DNA of 11,925 nt from JAJPKR01 sp050746125 (GTDB lineage Bacteria > Acidobacteriota > Terriglobia > Terriglobales > SCQP01): NCBI GenBank assembly GCA_050746125.1, contig JBOGKX010000138.1:1-11925 (forward strand). The letters run 5' to 3'. The notes beneath the pieces were generated by a model. It ran no database searches. It was not told the DNA's origin and saw only the letters and a program-made list of their open reading frames with translations. Shown here one piece after another: positions 1 through 7,323 of the stretch; positions within the stretch are counted from its first letter, which is position 1, and each line of letters opens with the position of its first letter. The position numbers and the translations under genes are program-made.

Positions 1-1463
1 GGCGCCGTCGCCGCTGTCGCCGCGCTCGGCCGCGCCGCCGCGCGCGACTTGCCGCCCGCTGACGCCACGCCCGTGGCATCGTAGAGCTTCGCCAGCCGCT
101 CGTTGCCGGCTTCCTCGCCCGGATAGAGCCGCGCGATGGTCTTGGCCCGTTCCCGGGCCTGCGCCAGCAGTTGATACTGCAAGAAGATCTCCGCTTGCAG
201 CAGCAGATCGTCGAGCGACGTTCCGTTCCCGCCCGCCCGGTCCTCCGGCAGCCCCTCCGCGGCTTCGGGCGCTTGCTTTCCCAGCTTGGCCTCGAGTTCG
301 CTCCAGCGCTTTTCGTCAATGTGGCCGCGCAGCAACTCCAATCGGTCCGGCGCGGCGGCATCGTAGGCGTCGGCAGTTAGAATGCCCGCCAGACGCTCAC
401 TCGCCAGCTCGTATTGCTGCTCCGCCAGCGCCAGGTCGTACGACTGGTAAAGGGCGCTGATCTTCTTCGGCGTCTGCGCGGTGCGCTCGAAGGCTCCGGC
501 TAGGTAGAGCAGCAAGGTGTGCTCGTGCCCGTCGGCCAGCGCCGCGTCCAGCGCAATGCGCCAAGCCGGATCGTTGGTATCCACGCGCCGCTCCAGCCGG
601 CTGGCGAAGTTTGCCGCATCCGGGCTTGCTTCCCGTGCCAGCAATCGCAGGGCGCGCAGGGCTCGCTCCTCCCAGGCCGGCTCCGCTTCCTCCAGCCGCG
701 CGTCGATCAGCACGCGCGCCGGCTCGCCTTGCCCGTTGGCTAGGTATGCCTCGGCCAGCAGCCCCGCCACCTGCGGGTCTTTTTCCACCTCGCCGCTCAG
801 CGGCTCCGCCGCCTTCAGCGCCGCCGGCGCGTGCATCGGTCCCGCCGCGACTAGCGATTTCACGTAACGCAGCCGCAAATCCTTGCGCTCCGGCAGCAGC
901 CGCAGCGCCCGCTCCAGGAGGCGGTAATCTTCATTCGATATTTCCGCCGCCGTGGCGCAGGCTTGCCCGGCGAATTCCCGCTCGCCGGCCGCCTCCGCCC
1001 GCGCCGCCACCTCCAGGCAGGTCGAATAGTCGCGCGGATTCAGCCGCAATACCTGCCGCCACGCCTGCAGCTCCTGTTGGGCATTCCCTGCCGCTCGAAA
1101 GGCCGCCGCCGCGTGGCGGAACAACGTCTCCGCTTCCCGCGCGCGTTTTTGCGTTTCGTATAAATTGGCCAGCGTCAAATAACGGCTGCCCGGCTGTTTT
1201 TGTACCGCTTGCAGCCGGTCAAATAGGGACTGCGCATCCAGCAGCTTGCGCAGCCGTGCCTTGCGCTCGAAGCACTGCCCCAGCATCTCGACCACCCGCG
1301 CCTTTTGCTCGAAGTTCTGCAGCAGCTCGACGATCATGTCCAGCAGTTGATCGTCGTCCGCGTACTCGCGAGCCAACGCCTGCAACTCGGCCCAAGCCAA
1401 GTCGGGCTTCTGTTTGGCGTAGAGCTTTTCGGCTTTTTCCAGCCGCTTTGGAACGTCCGACAT
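1..1463 (-). CDS. TPR-type helical repeat protein, 3' end beyond the window
   Basis: Reading the minus strand from ATG 1463 gives 487 codons without a stop before the window edge, so the C-terminus is missing. The protein is almost entirely charged, alanine- and leucine-rich helix. TPR-like helical pairs are clearest at about residues 92-145 (SRYLTLANLYETQKRAREAE, then a second helix pair ending VLRLNPRDY) and 230-260 (VAGLLAEAYLANGQGEPARV); weaker repeats occur near residues 10-60 and 415-463. There is no signal peptide or membrane segment, so it is probably cytoplasmic and a protein-protein scaffold. Near residues 464-487 it becomes Ala/Ser/Gly-rich, which looks like a linker, so another domain may follow outside the window. 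The start is chosen because a TATAAT box lies 12 nt upstream and the helical pattern begins at once; there is no Shine-Dalgarno. It diverges from lepA. Specific function is not recognisable. Confidence 0.82.
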   Translation of the reverse strand, partial: MSDVPKRLEKAEKLYAKQKPDLAWAELQALAREYADDDQLLDMIVELLQNFEQKARVVEMLGQCFERKARLRKLLDAQSLFDRLQAVQKQPGSRYLTLANLYETQKRAREAETLFRHAAAAFRAAGNAQQELQAWRQVLRLNPRDYSTCLEVAARAEAAGEREFAGQACATAAEISNEDYRLLERALRLLPERKDLRLRYVKSLVAAGPMHAPAALKAAEPLSGEVEKDPQVAGLLAEAYLANGQGEPARVLIDARLEEAEPAWEERALRALRLLAREASPDAANFASRLERRVDTNDPAWRIALDAALADGHEHTLLLYLAGAFERTAQTPKKISALYQSYDLALAEQQYELASERLAGILTADAYDAAAPDRLELLRGHIDEKRWSELEAKLGKQAPEAAEGLPEDRAGGNGTSLDDLLLQAEIFLQYQLLAQARERAKTIARLYPGEEAGNERLAKLYDATGVASAGGKSRAAARPSAATAATA

Positions 1464-1475
1464 GGGGCGGGTCGA

Positions 1476-1481
1476 ATTATA
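1476..1481 (-). promoter_or_regulatory. Predicted -10 box of the TPR gene
   Basis: On the minus strand the hexamer is a perfect TATAAT, ending 12 nt before ATG 1463. The matching -35 region (about 1499-1504, TTTCGT) is poor. A start site 6-7 nt downstream of the box would leave a leader of only about 5 nt. The 12 nt between box and ATG are pyrimidine-rich near the start codon (GACCCGCCCC) with no Shine-Dalgarno, so translation would have to be leaderless or SD-independent. In GC-rich surroundings a perfect TATAAT exactly here is unlikely to be chance. Confidence 0.6.
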
Positions 1482-1549
1482 GCCGTCGCACCGCGGCCAC
1501 GAAAGCCGACGGGCAACTCTGGCCAGCGGATCGGAATCCTACTTATGTA

Positions 1550-1580
1550 GGGCCCCCAGGGGCCCCGAGCTTGCGCTCGG
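1550..1580. repeat. Two adjacent GC hairpins
   Basis: GGGCCC (1550-1555) pairs with GGGCCC (1560-1565) around a 4-nt loop. It is immediately followed, sharing one base, by CCGAGC (1565-1570), loop TTGC, GCTCGG (1575-1580). Because the two share C1565 they would be coaxial or mutually trimmed by one pair. No T-run follows on the plus strand, nor on the minus strand beyond 1550, so neither is a standard intrinsic terminator. Confidence 0.5.
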
Positions 1581-1607
1581 CTTGCTGTTTGACAATCTCA
1601 CTCTATC

Positions 1608-1646
1608 AGGCCAGGGCTCGCTCCACCCCCTCAGGGGCCCTGGCCT
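1608..1646. repeat. Perfect 9-bp inverted repeat with nested hairpin
   Basis: AGGCCAGGG (1608-1616) is the exact reverse complement of CCCTGGCCT (1638-1646). The 21-nt interior contains a nested CCCC-TCA-GGGG hairpin (about 1627-1637), giving a compact branched or stacked stem. The bases after it, TTCCTTGC, are only mildly T-rich, so termination on the plus strand is possible but weak. It lies about 390 bp before lepA, in a region where neither neighbour needs a terminator. Confidence 0.5.
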
Positions 1647-1912
1647 TTCCTTGCACCCCCCATTGGGAGAGGAGACCATCGCTTGCCGCCGGCGAGCCGC
1701 TCGCAACGCGCACGTATCCACAGCGTTACCAAGCCGCTGCGTGCAGCGCCCCGTGGCTGCGATCAGGACATCCCTGGTCTCTTCCGGAACCTTGGTCCCC
1801 GCTCGCCTGGAAGCGCTTATCGCCCGGCCGGCGCCGTCGCCTGCTAGTCAAAGCCGCTCCCGCGCGGCAATTGACGCTCGAGCGGGGCGAGATGGGGCCC
1901 AGCGCGAGGCGG

Positions 1913-1974
1913 AAGGAGCGAGGCCGACTGAGCGTACCCCGATGTACGTGAAGGAGGCCGAGCGACTGACAACG
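1913..1974. repeat. Imperfect direct repeat around a small palindrome
   Basis: The left copy (1913-1934) reads AAGGAGCGAGGCCGACTGAG plus CG. The right copy (1951-1974) begins AAGGAGGCCGAGCGACTGAC. Both share AAGGAG, GGCCGA and CGACTGA words in the same order with small shifts. Between them CGTAC (1933-1937) pairs with GTACG (1944-1948) across a 6-nt loop. The arrangement looks like a small dispersed intergenic element rather than code. It ends 65 bp before the lepA start. Confidence 0.4.
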
Positions 1975-2013
1975 AAGCGATGGGCGCTTTATCGCACCGC
2001 CCGCGATGCGCGT

Positions 2014-2027
2014 GTACCCTGTACCCT
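2014..2027 (+). repeat. Tandem 7-mer immediately upstream of lepA
   Basis: GTACCCT occurs twice in direct succession, ending 12 nt before GTG 2040. It is followed by TAGTAATAG, the only AT-rich stretch nearby. Neither TACCCT nor AGTAAT is a strong -10 match, but this is the most promoter-like place for lepA. It might alternatively be a protein-binding site. Confidence 0.3.
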
Positions 2028-2039
2028 AGTAATAGCCCC

Positions 2040-3839
2040 GTGGACTCCCGCTTTATTCGCAATTTCTCCATCGTCGCCCACATCGACCACGGCAAAAGCA
2101 CCCTCGCCGACCGGCTGCTGGAGCGCACAGGTGCCCTCACCGCGCGCGAGATGCAAGAGCAGGTGCTCGATGCCATGGACTTGGAGCGGGAGCGCGGCAT
2201 TACCATCAAGGCCCACGCGGTTCGCCTGCAATACACGGCCCGCGACGGCCAAACCTACCAGTTGAACCTGATCGACACGCCCGGCCACGTGGATTTCTCC
2301 TACGAGGTTTCGCGCAGCCTGGCCGCCTGCGAAGGCGCGCTGCTGGTGGTGGATGCCGCCCAAGGCGTCGAGGCGCAGACCGTCGCTAACTCCTACTTGG
2401 CCGTCAACCAAGGCCTCGAGGTGGTGCCGGTCATCAATAAGATCGATCTGCCCAGCGCCGACGTGGCGCGCGCCAAGGAGCAGATCGAGAACGTGATCGG
2501 CCTCGACGCCTCCGACGCCATCCTGGCCAGTGCCAAAACTGGCCTCGGCACCGAGGAAGTCCTTGAAGCCGTCGTGCATCGCATTCCCCCGCCGCGTGGC
2601 GCGGCCGAGGCTCCCCTGCGCGCTTTGCTGTTCGATTCCTGGTTCGATCCCTACCGGGGCGTCATCCTGCTGGCGCGCGTCGTCGACGGCTGCTTGCGCC
2701 GCGGCCAGCGCATCCGTTTGATGTCGAACGGCCAGGTCTTCACCATCGAGATGCTGGGCGTGCGCACCCCCAAGACCATCGAGGTCGAGGCGCTGGCCGC
2801 CGGCGAGGTCGGCCTGGTGGTGGCTAATATCAAGCGCGTCGCCGACGCCCATATCGGCGACACCATCACCGACGACGAGCGGCCGGCGTCGGCGCCGCTG
2901 CCCGGCTTCCAAGAAATCAAGCCCATGGTCTTCGCCGGGCTTTATCCGGTCGAAAGCGACAAGCACGCCGAGTTGCGCGATGCGCTGGAAAAACTGCGCC
3001 TCAACGATGCCTCGTTTTTCTTCGAGCCGGAAAGCTCGGTCGCGCTCGGCTTCGGCTTCCGCTGCGGCTTTCTCGGCCTGCTGCACATGGATATCGTGCA
3101 GGAGCGGCTGGAGCGCGAATTCAACCTCGATCTGCTGGTCACCGCCCCCAGCGTCCGTTTCCGCGTCTGGTTGCGCGAGGGCTCGTTGCTCGAAATCGAC
3201 AACCCCTCGAAGCTTCCCTCCCCGGGCGAGATCGACCGCATCGAGGAGCCGATCATCCTCGCGACCATCATCGGCAACGAGGAGTCGCTCGGCGGCATTT
3301 TGCCGCTGTGCGAGGCCAAGCGCGGCGTGCAAAAGAACTTCGAATATCTCGGCCCACGGCGCGTCATGCTCACCTATGAGCTGCCGCTCAACGAAATCGT
3401 GCTCGACTTCTACGACCGCCTCAAGACCGTCTCCCGCGGCTACGCCTCGCTCGACTACCATCTCAGCGGTTATCGCGCCGCCGATCTGGTCAAGCTCGAC
3501 ATCATGGTGGCGGGCGAGCCGGTGGACGCCCTCTCGCTCATCTTGCACGAATCCGCCGCCTACGAGCGCGGCCGCGCCCTCGCCGCCAAGATGAAGGAGC
3601 TGATCCCGCGCCAGATGTTCGAAGTGCCCATCCAGGCCGCCATCGGCGGCAAGGTCATCGCCCGGGAAACCGTGCGCCCGCTGCGCAAGAACGTGCTGGC
3701 GAAATGCTACGGCGGCGACATCACCCGCAAGCGCAAGCTGCTCGAGAAGCAGAAGGAAGGCAAAAAGCGCATGAAGCGCTTGGGCAAGGTGGAGATACCA
3801 CAGGAAGCCTTTTTGGCCGTGCTCAAGGTCGAGCAGTAG
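2040..3839 (+). CDS. lepA: Elongation factor 4 (LepA), ribosome-associated translational GTPase
   Basis: From GTG 2040 this encodes 599 residues, the same length as E. coli LepA. GTPase motifs are intact: G1 AHIDHGKS (13-20), G2 RGITIKA (52-58), G3 DTPGH (79-83), G4 NKID (133-136), G5 SAKTG (164-168). Domain II, the EF-G-like III and V domains and the LepA-specific C-terminal domain follow; the basic tail AKCYGGDITRKRKLLEK (554-570) is diagnostic. The family binds ribosomes and is implicated in back-translocation or initiation and 30S biogenesis, especially under ionic stress. An in-frame ATG at 1980 would add 20 residues (MGALSHRPRC and on) that do not resemble the family, so GTG 2040 is preferred; no clear Shine-Dalgarno precedes either start. 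The 3' end overlaps the convergent membrane-protein gene by 17 bp. Confidence 0.97.
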   Translation: MDSRFIRNFSIVAHIDHGKSTLADRLLERTGALTAREMQEQVLDAMDLERERGITIKAHAVRLQYTARDGQTYQLNLIDTPGHVDFSYEVSRSLAACEGALLVVDAAQGVEAQTVANSYLAVNQGLEVVPVINKIDLPSADVARAKEQIENVIGLDASDAILASAKTGLGTEEVLEAVVHRIPPPRGAAEAPLRALLFDSWFDPYRGVILLARVVDGCLRRGQRIRLMSNGQVFTIEMLGVRTPKTIEVEALAAGEVGLVVANIKRVADAHIGDTITDDERPASAPLPGFQEIKPMVFAGLYPVESDKHAELRDALEKLRLNDASFFFEPESSVALGFGFRCGFLGLLHMDIVQERLEREFNLDLLVTAPSVRFRVWLREGSLLEIDNPSKLPSPGEIDRIEEPIILATIIGNEESLGGILPLCEAKRGVQKNFEYLGPRRVMLTYELPLNEIVLDFYDRLKTVSRGYASLDYHLSGYRAADLVKLDIMVAGEPVDALSLILHESAAYERGRALAAKMKELIPRQMFEVPIQAAIGGKVIARETVRPLRKNVLAKCYGGDITRKRKLLEKQKEGKKRMKRLGKVEIPQEAFLAVLKVEQ

Positions 3840-4230
3840 TCGCTTCCACCGCCGCTTCCAGCGCCGCGCGCGTCGTCGGCCAGAGCAGCAACAGCAGCTG
3901 CAACACCAGCCCCACGCTCGCTACGCCCGCGTACCAGGAGCTGAAAACCACCATCAGCAGCATGCCGCGCCAGCTCGCCGGCGAATTGCGGAACAAATAG
4001 ACGTTGCTGGCGACCAGCCACGCTACCCCTAGCGCCATCAGCACCGGCCCGAACTGCATGGGGTTGGCGCCCAGCCAACGCACTAGGTCGGCCCAGGGCC
4101 CCAGCTTGCCGTGAATGCGCACGAAATCGCCGGTGATCAGCCGATGCGCGCCGTCCACGAAGGTCCAAGTCCCCAGGATGAAGCCCAAGCCGATGGCGAT
4201 CTTCGCGGAAGTGGGCGGCGCCGTGGACAT
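3823..4230 (-). CDS. Small integral membrane protein, unknown function
   Basis: The product has 135 residues with three to four predicted membrane helices: about 10-30 (IGLGFILGTWTFV), 60-80 (GPVLMALGVAWLVASNVYLF), and a long hydrophobic stretch at 89-118 that could be two helices. A short acidic/alanine tail follows. I do not recognise a family or catalytic residues. It is the last gene of the leftward group, 61 bp after the stop of the LolA-like gene. Its TGA stop (3823-3825) lies inside the lepA 3' end, giving a 17-bp tail-to-tail overlap. No strong Shine-Dalgarno precedes ATG 4230 (TGGCGGCC just upstream). Real-gene status rests on consistent hydrophobic segments, gene order and no competing frame between lepA and its neighbour. 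Confidence 0.72.
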   Translation of the reverse strand: MSTAPPTSAKIAIGLGFILGTWTFVDGAHRLITGDFVRIHGKLGPWADLVRWLGANPMQFGPVLMALGVAWLVASNVYLFRNSPASWRGMLLMVVFSSWYAGVASVGLVLQLLLLLWPTTRAALEAAVEATTARP

Positions 4231-4291
4231 GGCCGCCAGATTGAACCTAAGCCGCCGCGGAAATCAAGTCTCGATTTTCGGGCGCCGGCGC

Positions 4292-5110
4292 TCAGCGGCG
4301 GCGCGGCGGCGGCGGCTCGAAGAGCGCGGCTCGCAACGGCGCGTGGCTGACGCTCTGGTAGTAGTACTGCTCGAGCGGCCGCGTGCCCTCGAAGCGCTGC
4401 ACGACCATGGGGGTATTGATGCCGTCGAAGATCTGGTAATTGCCGAGCGTCTCCGCCTCCTCCAGCATGATCCCCGTCACCGGATCGGTCCGCTTCCAGG
4501 TCACCCGCATGGGCAAATGGCTGTTCATGTCGAAGTACGCCGACGCCGCCATGCCGGACTCGGTGAAGAAATCCACCTGCACGACCTGCTCGGCCGCGTT
4601 CATTGACGTGCCGCGAAATTGCATCAAGGTCTGCGGGTTCGCCGCCCACGAGCGCAAGATCGCGTCGATCGAGTGGTCGCGCGAGTCCTTGGCCAGGCGC
4701 AGATCCTCGGGCTTGAGCGCCGTGACGCCGCGGTAGGTCACCTCCCAACCCTTGTCGCCGTTATAGATATAAATGTCGTCGCGCTGCTTGGTCAGCTCGA
4801 TGCGCTCGGCGTCGGGAAAGCGATAGAAGCTCCAAAACAGCGTCCCCGGCCCGGCGAGCTGCCCGCGGCTGTCGAAGGTGTAGATGCGGCCGCTGCCGCT
4901 GCGGTAGCGGCTGTTCAGGTAAACGCGGCCGCCCAGCGCCGCGATCGCCTGCTCCACCACCTGGCGCGCCTTGAGGTTCGAGGGGCTGTTGAAAAGCGGC
5001 GCGGGTTGCTGCCCCGGCCGCTGCGCCGCCAGCCCGGCCGCCAGCGCCGCCGCCAGCACGAAAACCTGCCACCCCTTGTGGCCTGCGTGGCGCATTTGTG
5101 TCCCGCTCAT
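4292..5110 (-). CDS. Secreted LolA/LolB-fold-like periplasmic protein (outer-membrane lipoprotein-sorting-like)
   Basis: The 272-residue product begins with a signal peptide: positive n-region (MRHAGHKGW), hydrophobic VFVLAAALAAGLAA, likely cleavage near residues 29-30. There is no lipobox cysteine, so a soluble periplasmic product is expected. The mature part is rich in short beta-strands with aromatic residues (FWSFYRFPDAERIEL, DDIYIYNGDKGWEV). It ends with the pattern typical of LolA-like proteins, YFDMNSHLPMRVTW (192-205) then NYQIFDGINTPM (224-235). Such proteins form a half-barrel that binds lipophilic ligands; the ligand here is unknown. ATG 5110 overlaps the pcrA stop as ATGA, indicating translational coupling; ATG 5095 would give a shorter, more typical signal peptide and is an alternative start. 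The C-terminus is a Pro/Arg run (EPPPPRRR). Family assignment is by fold-like pattern only. Confidence 0.8.
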   Translation of the reverse strand: MSGTQMRHAGHKGWQVFVLAAALAAGLAAQRPGQQPAPLFNSPSNLKARQVVEQAIAALGGRVYLNSRYRSGSGRIYTFDSRGQLAGPGTLFWSFYRFPDAERIELTKQRDDIYIYNGDKGWEVTYRGVTALKPEDLRLAKDSRDHSIDAILRSWAANPQTLMQFRGTSMNAAEQVVQVDFFTESGMAASAYFDMNSHLPMRVTWKRTDPVTGIMLEEAETLGNYQIFDGINTPMVVQRFEGTRPLEQYYYQSVSHAPLRAALFEPPPPRRR

Positions 5111-7323
5111 CCCAACGGCTGCAGCCGCGCGTACCGTTCAATCATCTTCTTCAGGCCGAAGCCGGGAAACGATACGGTAATCTTACGCTCTCCCTCCACG
5201 CCCTCGATGCGCAGCACCGTGCCCGCTCCGAAACGCTCGTGGCGCACGCGCGCCCCCGGTCGGAGGCCGCTTCCGCGCCCCGCCCCGTCCCCGGCCGTGC
5301 CCGGCGCCGGCCGGTGCGGCGCAACCTCTTGCGTGTAGCCGTCTCGCACGTAGCGCACGCCGGCCGGCGCCGTATCCCGCGCCTGCGCCGCCGCGCGTGG
5401 CGACAGATCCTCGAGCAGGGCCGCCGGCACCTCGCGCAAAAACCGCGACGGCAGCGTCGGCTCCAAGCCGCCCGCCCCGAAACGGCGGCGGTAGCAGGCC
5501 CGCGTCAGCACCAGCCGCTCCCGTGCCCGCGTCATGCCCACGTAGCAGAGTCGCCGTTCTTCCTCCAATTCCCGCGGCAAGTTGAGCGTGCGCGAGTGCG
5601 GGAACAGCCCGTCTTCCATCCCCACCAGGAACACTGCCGGAAACTCCAGTCCCTTGGCGGCGTGCAGCGTCATCAGCGTTACCGGCGCGGCCGCGTCGTA
5701 TTCGTCCTGATCGTTCACCAGCGCCGCGTGGTCGAGAAATTCTTGCAGGCTCTCTTCCCGCTCCGCCGAATCGGCCGCCGCGTTCAGCAGTTCCTCGATG
5801 TTCTCCAGCCGCGCTTGCGCCTCCGGCGTGTCCTCGCGCTCGAGCTGGCGTGCGTAGCCGGTGCGCTCGAGCGTCCGGCGCAGCAGTTCACGTGGCCGCG
5901 CGCCCGCCGCCGCCAGCCCGCACAGTTCCTCGAGCAGGCCGCGAAAGTCGCCGAGCGCCGCCGCCGCGCGCGCCGGCAGCGGCGAGGGTTGCCGGCCGAG
6001 CAAGCGCACCAGCGCCGCCCAGATCGGCTCGCCGGCCGCCTCGGCCTCGCGCTCGATGACGTCCAAGGTGGCGCGCCCGATGCCCCGCGGCGGCGTATTG
6101 ACGATGCGCAGCAGCGACACGGAATCGGCCGGATTGGTCGCCGCCTTCAAATAACCCAGCAGGTCCTTCACTTCGGCGCGTTCGTAGAAGCTGAAGCCGC
6201 CCACCACCTTGTAGCGCAAATCGTAGCGCCGCAGCGCCTCTTCGAAAGGCCGCGACTGCGCGTTGGTGCGGTACAGAACCGCCGCATGGCTGTCGGGCTG
6301 CTGGTTTAGGCGGCGGCGAATGGCGTCGGCGACGAAGAGCGCCTCGTTTTCGCCGTCCGGCGCCACATAGAGCCCCACCGTTTCTCCGCCTCCCGCCTCT
6401 GTCCACAGCGTCTTGCCCTTGCGCTCGAGATTGTTGGCCACCACCGCGGAGGCGGCGTCGAGGATGTTGCGCGTGGAGCGGTAGTTCTGCTCCAGGCGCA
6501 CCACCCGCGCCGCGGGAAAGTCGCGCTCGAAGTCGAGGATGTTGCGCAGATCAGCGCCGCGCCAGGAGTAGATGCTCTGATCCTCGTCGCCTACCACGCA
6601 AAGGTTTTGCCGCCGCGCGGTGAGCAGGCGCAGCAGATTGTACTGCGGCCGGTTGGTGTCTTGGTACTCGTCCACGTGCAAATAGTGGAAGCGCTCGTTC
6701 AGCCGTTCCGCCGTCTCCGGACTCTCGCGCAGCAGGCGCTCGGTTTCGAGCAGCAAGTCGTCGAAATCGAGCGCGTTGGCCTGCCGCAGCGCCGCCTGGT
6801 AGCGTGCGTACATGGCGGCGATGCGTTCGCTGCGCGGATCGCCGGATCTCGCCAGCATCGTCGCCGGATCGTTTCCCTGGTTCTTGGCGTGCGAGATGCG
6901 CGCCAGCACGCCGCGCGGCGGCAGCTGCTTGTCGTCGAGCCCGATCTGCTTCGCGATTGCCTTGATCAGCGCCAGTTGCTCGTCGTCGGCGTAGATCGCG
7001 AAGTCCGTCCGCCCGCCGATGGCGCGGTAGTCGGCCCGCAGGGCGCGCACGCAGAACGAGTGGAAGGTCGCGATCAGCGGCGTCGCCCCGCCGCCGATCC
7101 CGGCCGCCACCCGCTCCTTCATCTCCCCCGCCGCCTTGTTGGTGAAGGTCATCGCCAGGATGGCCCCCGCCGGCACGCGATGGGCGCGAATCAGGTGGAT
7201 GATGCGCCGCGTGATCACCCGCGTCTTGCCGCTGCCCGCGCCCGCCAGAATCAGCAGCGGGCCCTCGGTAAGTTCCACGGCTTCGCGTTGGCGGGGATTG
7301 AGATCGTCGAGCGGGTCGGACAT
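5107..7323 (-). CDS. pcrA: ATP-dependent 3'-5' DNA helicase, PcrA/UvrD type
   Basis: The 738-residue superfamily 1A helicase has all motifs: I AGAGSGKT (27-34), Ia TFTNKAAGEM (59-68), II VDEYQDT (217-223), III GDEDQSIYSWRGA (245-257), IV LEQNYRST (277-284), V TLMTLHAAKGLEF (549-561) and VI RRLCYVGMTRARERL (590-604). Domains 1A/1B/2A/2B are complete. After a low-complexity linker (about 640-688) comes a C-terminal Tudor-like module (PGARVRHERFGAGTV, 689-703), which in PcrA/UvrD binds RNA polymerase and links the helicase to transcription-coupled repair. Expected roles are nucleotide excision repair, clearing of recombination intermediates and conflict resolution. The length and the Tudor module fit PcrA/UvrD rather than Rep. 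ATG 7323 is the first ATG after an in-frame TAA. It leads a cluster with the LolA-like gene (ATGA overlap). The start region is odd: AGGAGG abuts the ATG with no spacer. Confidence 0.96.
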   Translation of the reverse strand: MSDPLDDLNPRQREAVELTEGPLLILAGAGSGKTRVITRRIIHLIRAHRVPAGAILAMTFTNKAAGEMKERVAAGIGGGATPLIATFHSFCVRALRADYRAIGGRTDFAIYADDEQLALIKAIAKQIGLDDKQLPPRGVLARISHAKNQGNDPATMLARSGDPRSERIAAMYARYQAALRQANALDFDDLLLETERLLRESPETAERLNERFHYLHVDEYQDTNRPQYNLLRLLTARRQNLCVVGDEDQSIYSWRGADLRNILDFERDFPAARVVRLEQNYRSTRNILDAASAVVANNLERKGKTLWTEAGGGETVGLYVAPDGENEALFVADAIRRRLNQQPDSHAAVLYRTNAQSRPFEEALRRYDLRYKVVGGFSFYERAEVKDLLGYLKAATNPADSVSLLRIVNTPPRGIGRATLDVIEREAEAAGEPIWAALVRLLGRQPSPLPARAAAALGDFRGLLEELCGLAAAGARPRELLRRTLERTGYARQLEREDTPEAQARLENIEELLNAAADSAEREESLQEFLDHAALVNDQDEYDAAAPVTLMTLHAAKGLEFPAVFLVGMEDGLFPHSRTLNLPRELEEERRLCYVGMTRARERLVLTRACYRRRFGAGGLEPTLPSRFLREVPAALLEDLSPRAAAQARDTAPAGVRYVRDGYTQEVAPHRPAPGTAGDGAGRGSGLRPGARVRHERFGAGTVLRIEGVEGERKITVSFPGFGLKKMIERYARLQPLG

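Larger units (their letters stand above)
1464..2039. other. Divergent intergenic region, about 575 bp, structured but non-coding
   Basis: No convincing gene lies between the minus-strand TPR start and the lepA start. Open frames that cross this stretch have no recognisable protein features and run antisense into neighbouring genes. It contains the TPR-gene -10 box, three hairpins between 1550 and 1646, an imperfect direct repeat with a central palindrome at 1913-1974, three copies of GGGGCCC (1559-1565, 1634-1640, 1894-1900), and a tandem 7-mer just before lepA. Since both flanking genes point away, no terminator is needed here, so the hairpins more likely belong to a leader RNA, a small RNA or a dispersed repeat. 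Confidence 0.6.

Noticed and set aside
1589..1594. Perfect TTGACA, possible -35 of a plus-strand promoter
   Set aside because: No acceptable -10 hexamer lies 16-18 bp downstream; that position is already GC-rich and inside the inverted repeat.
1714..1722. DnaA-box-like GTATCCACA
   Set aside because: It is a single isolated nonamer with one mismatch, with no cluster, AT-rich unwinding region or origin-type neighbours.
611..1951. 446-codon plus-strand open frame across the TPR gene and the intergenic region
   Set aside because: The Pro/Arg/Ala-rich translation is an antisense artefact; the opposite strand encodes a coherent helical protein with its own TATAAT box.
1941..2039. Small ORF beginning ATGTACGTGAAGGAG
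   Set aside because: It lies within the repeat element, has no ribosome site and runs out of frame into lepA.
1989..3548. 519-codon open frame on the minus strand opposite lepA
   Set aside because: It is the antisense of a well-supported GTPase gene in GC-rich DNA; its residue composition (many Asp, Glu, Gln, Ala, His) is the usual mirror of such a gene and no domain is recognisable.
4231..4291. Possible terminator between the LolA-like and membrane-protein genes
   Set aside because: There is a GCGCCGGCGC palindrome without a loop and a weak AAATC/GATTT stem, but no stable stem followed by a T-run.
5098..6309. 403-codon plus-strand open frame opposite pcrA
   Set aside because: It is Arg/Gln-rich antisense of the helicase, with no ribosome site or domain.
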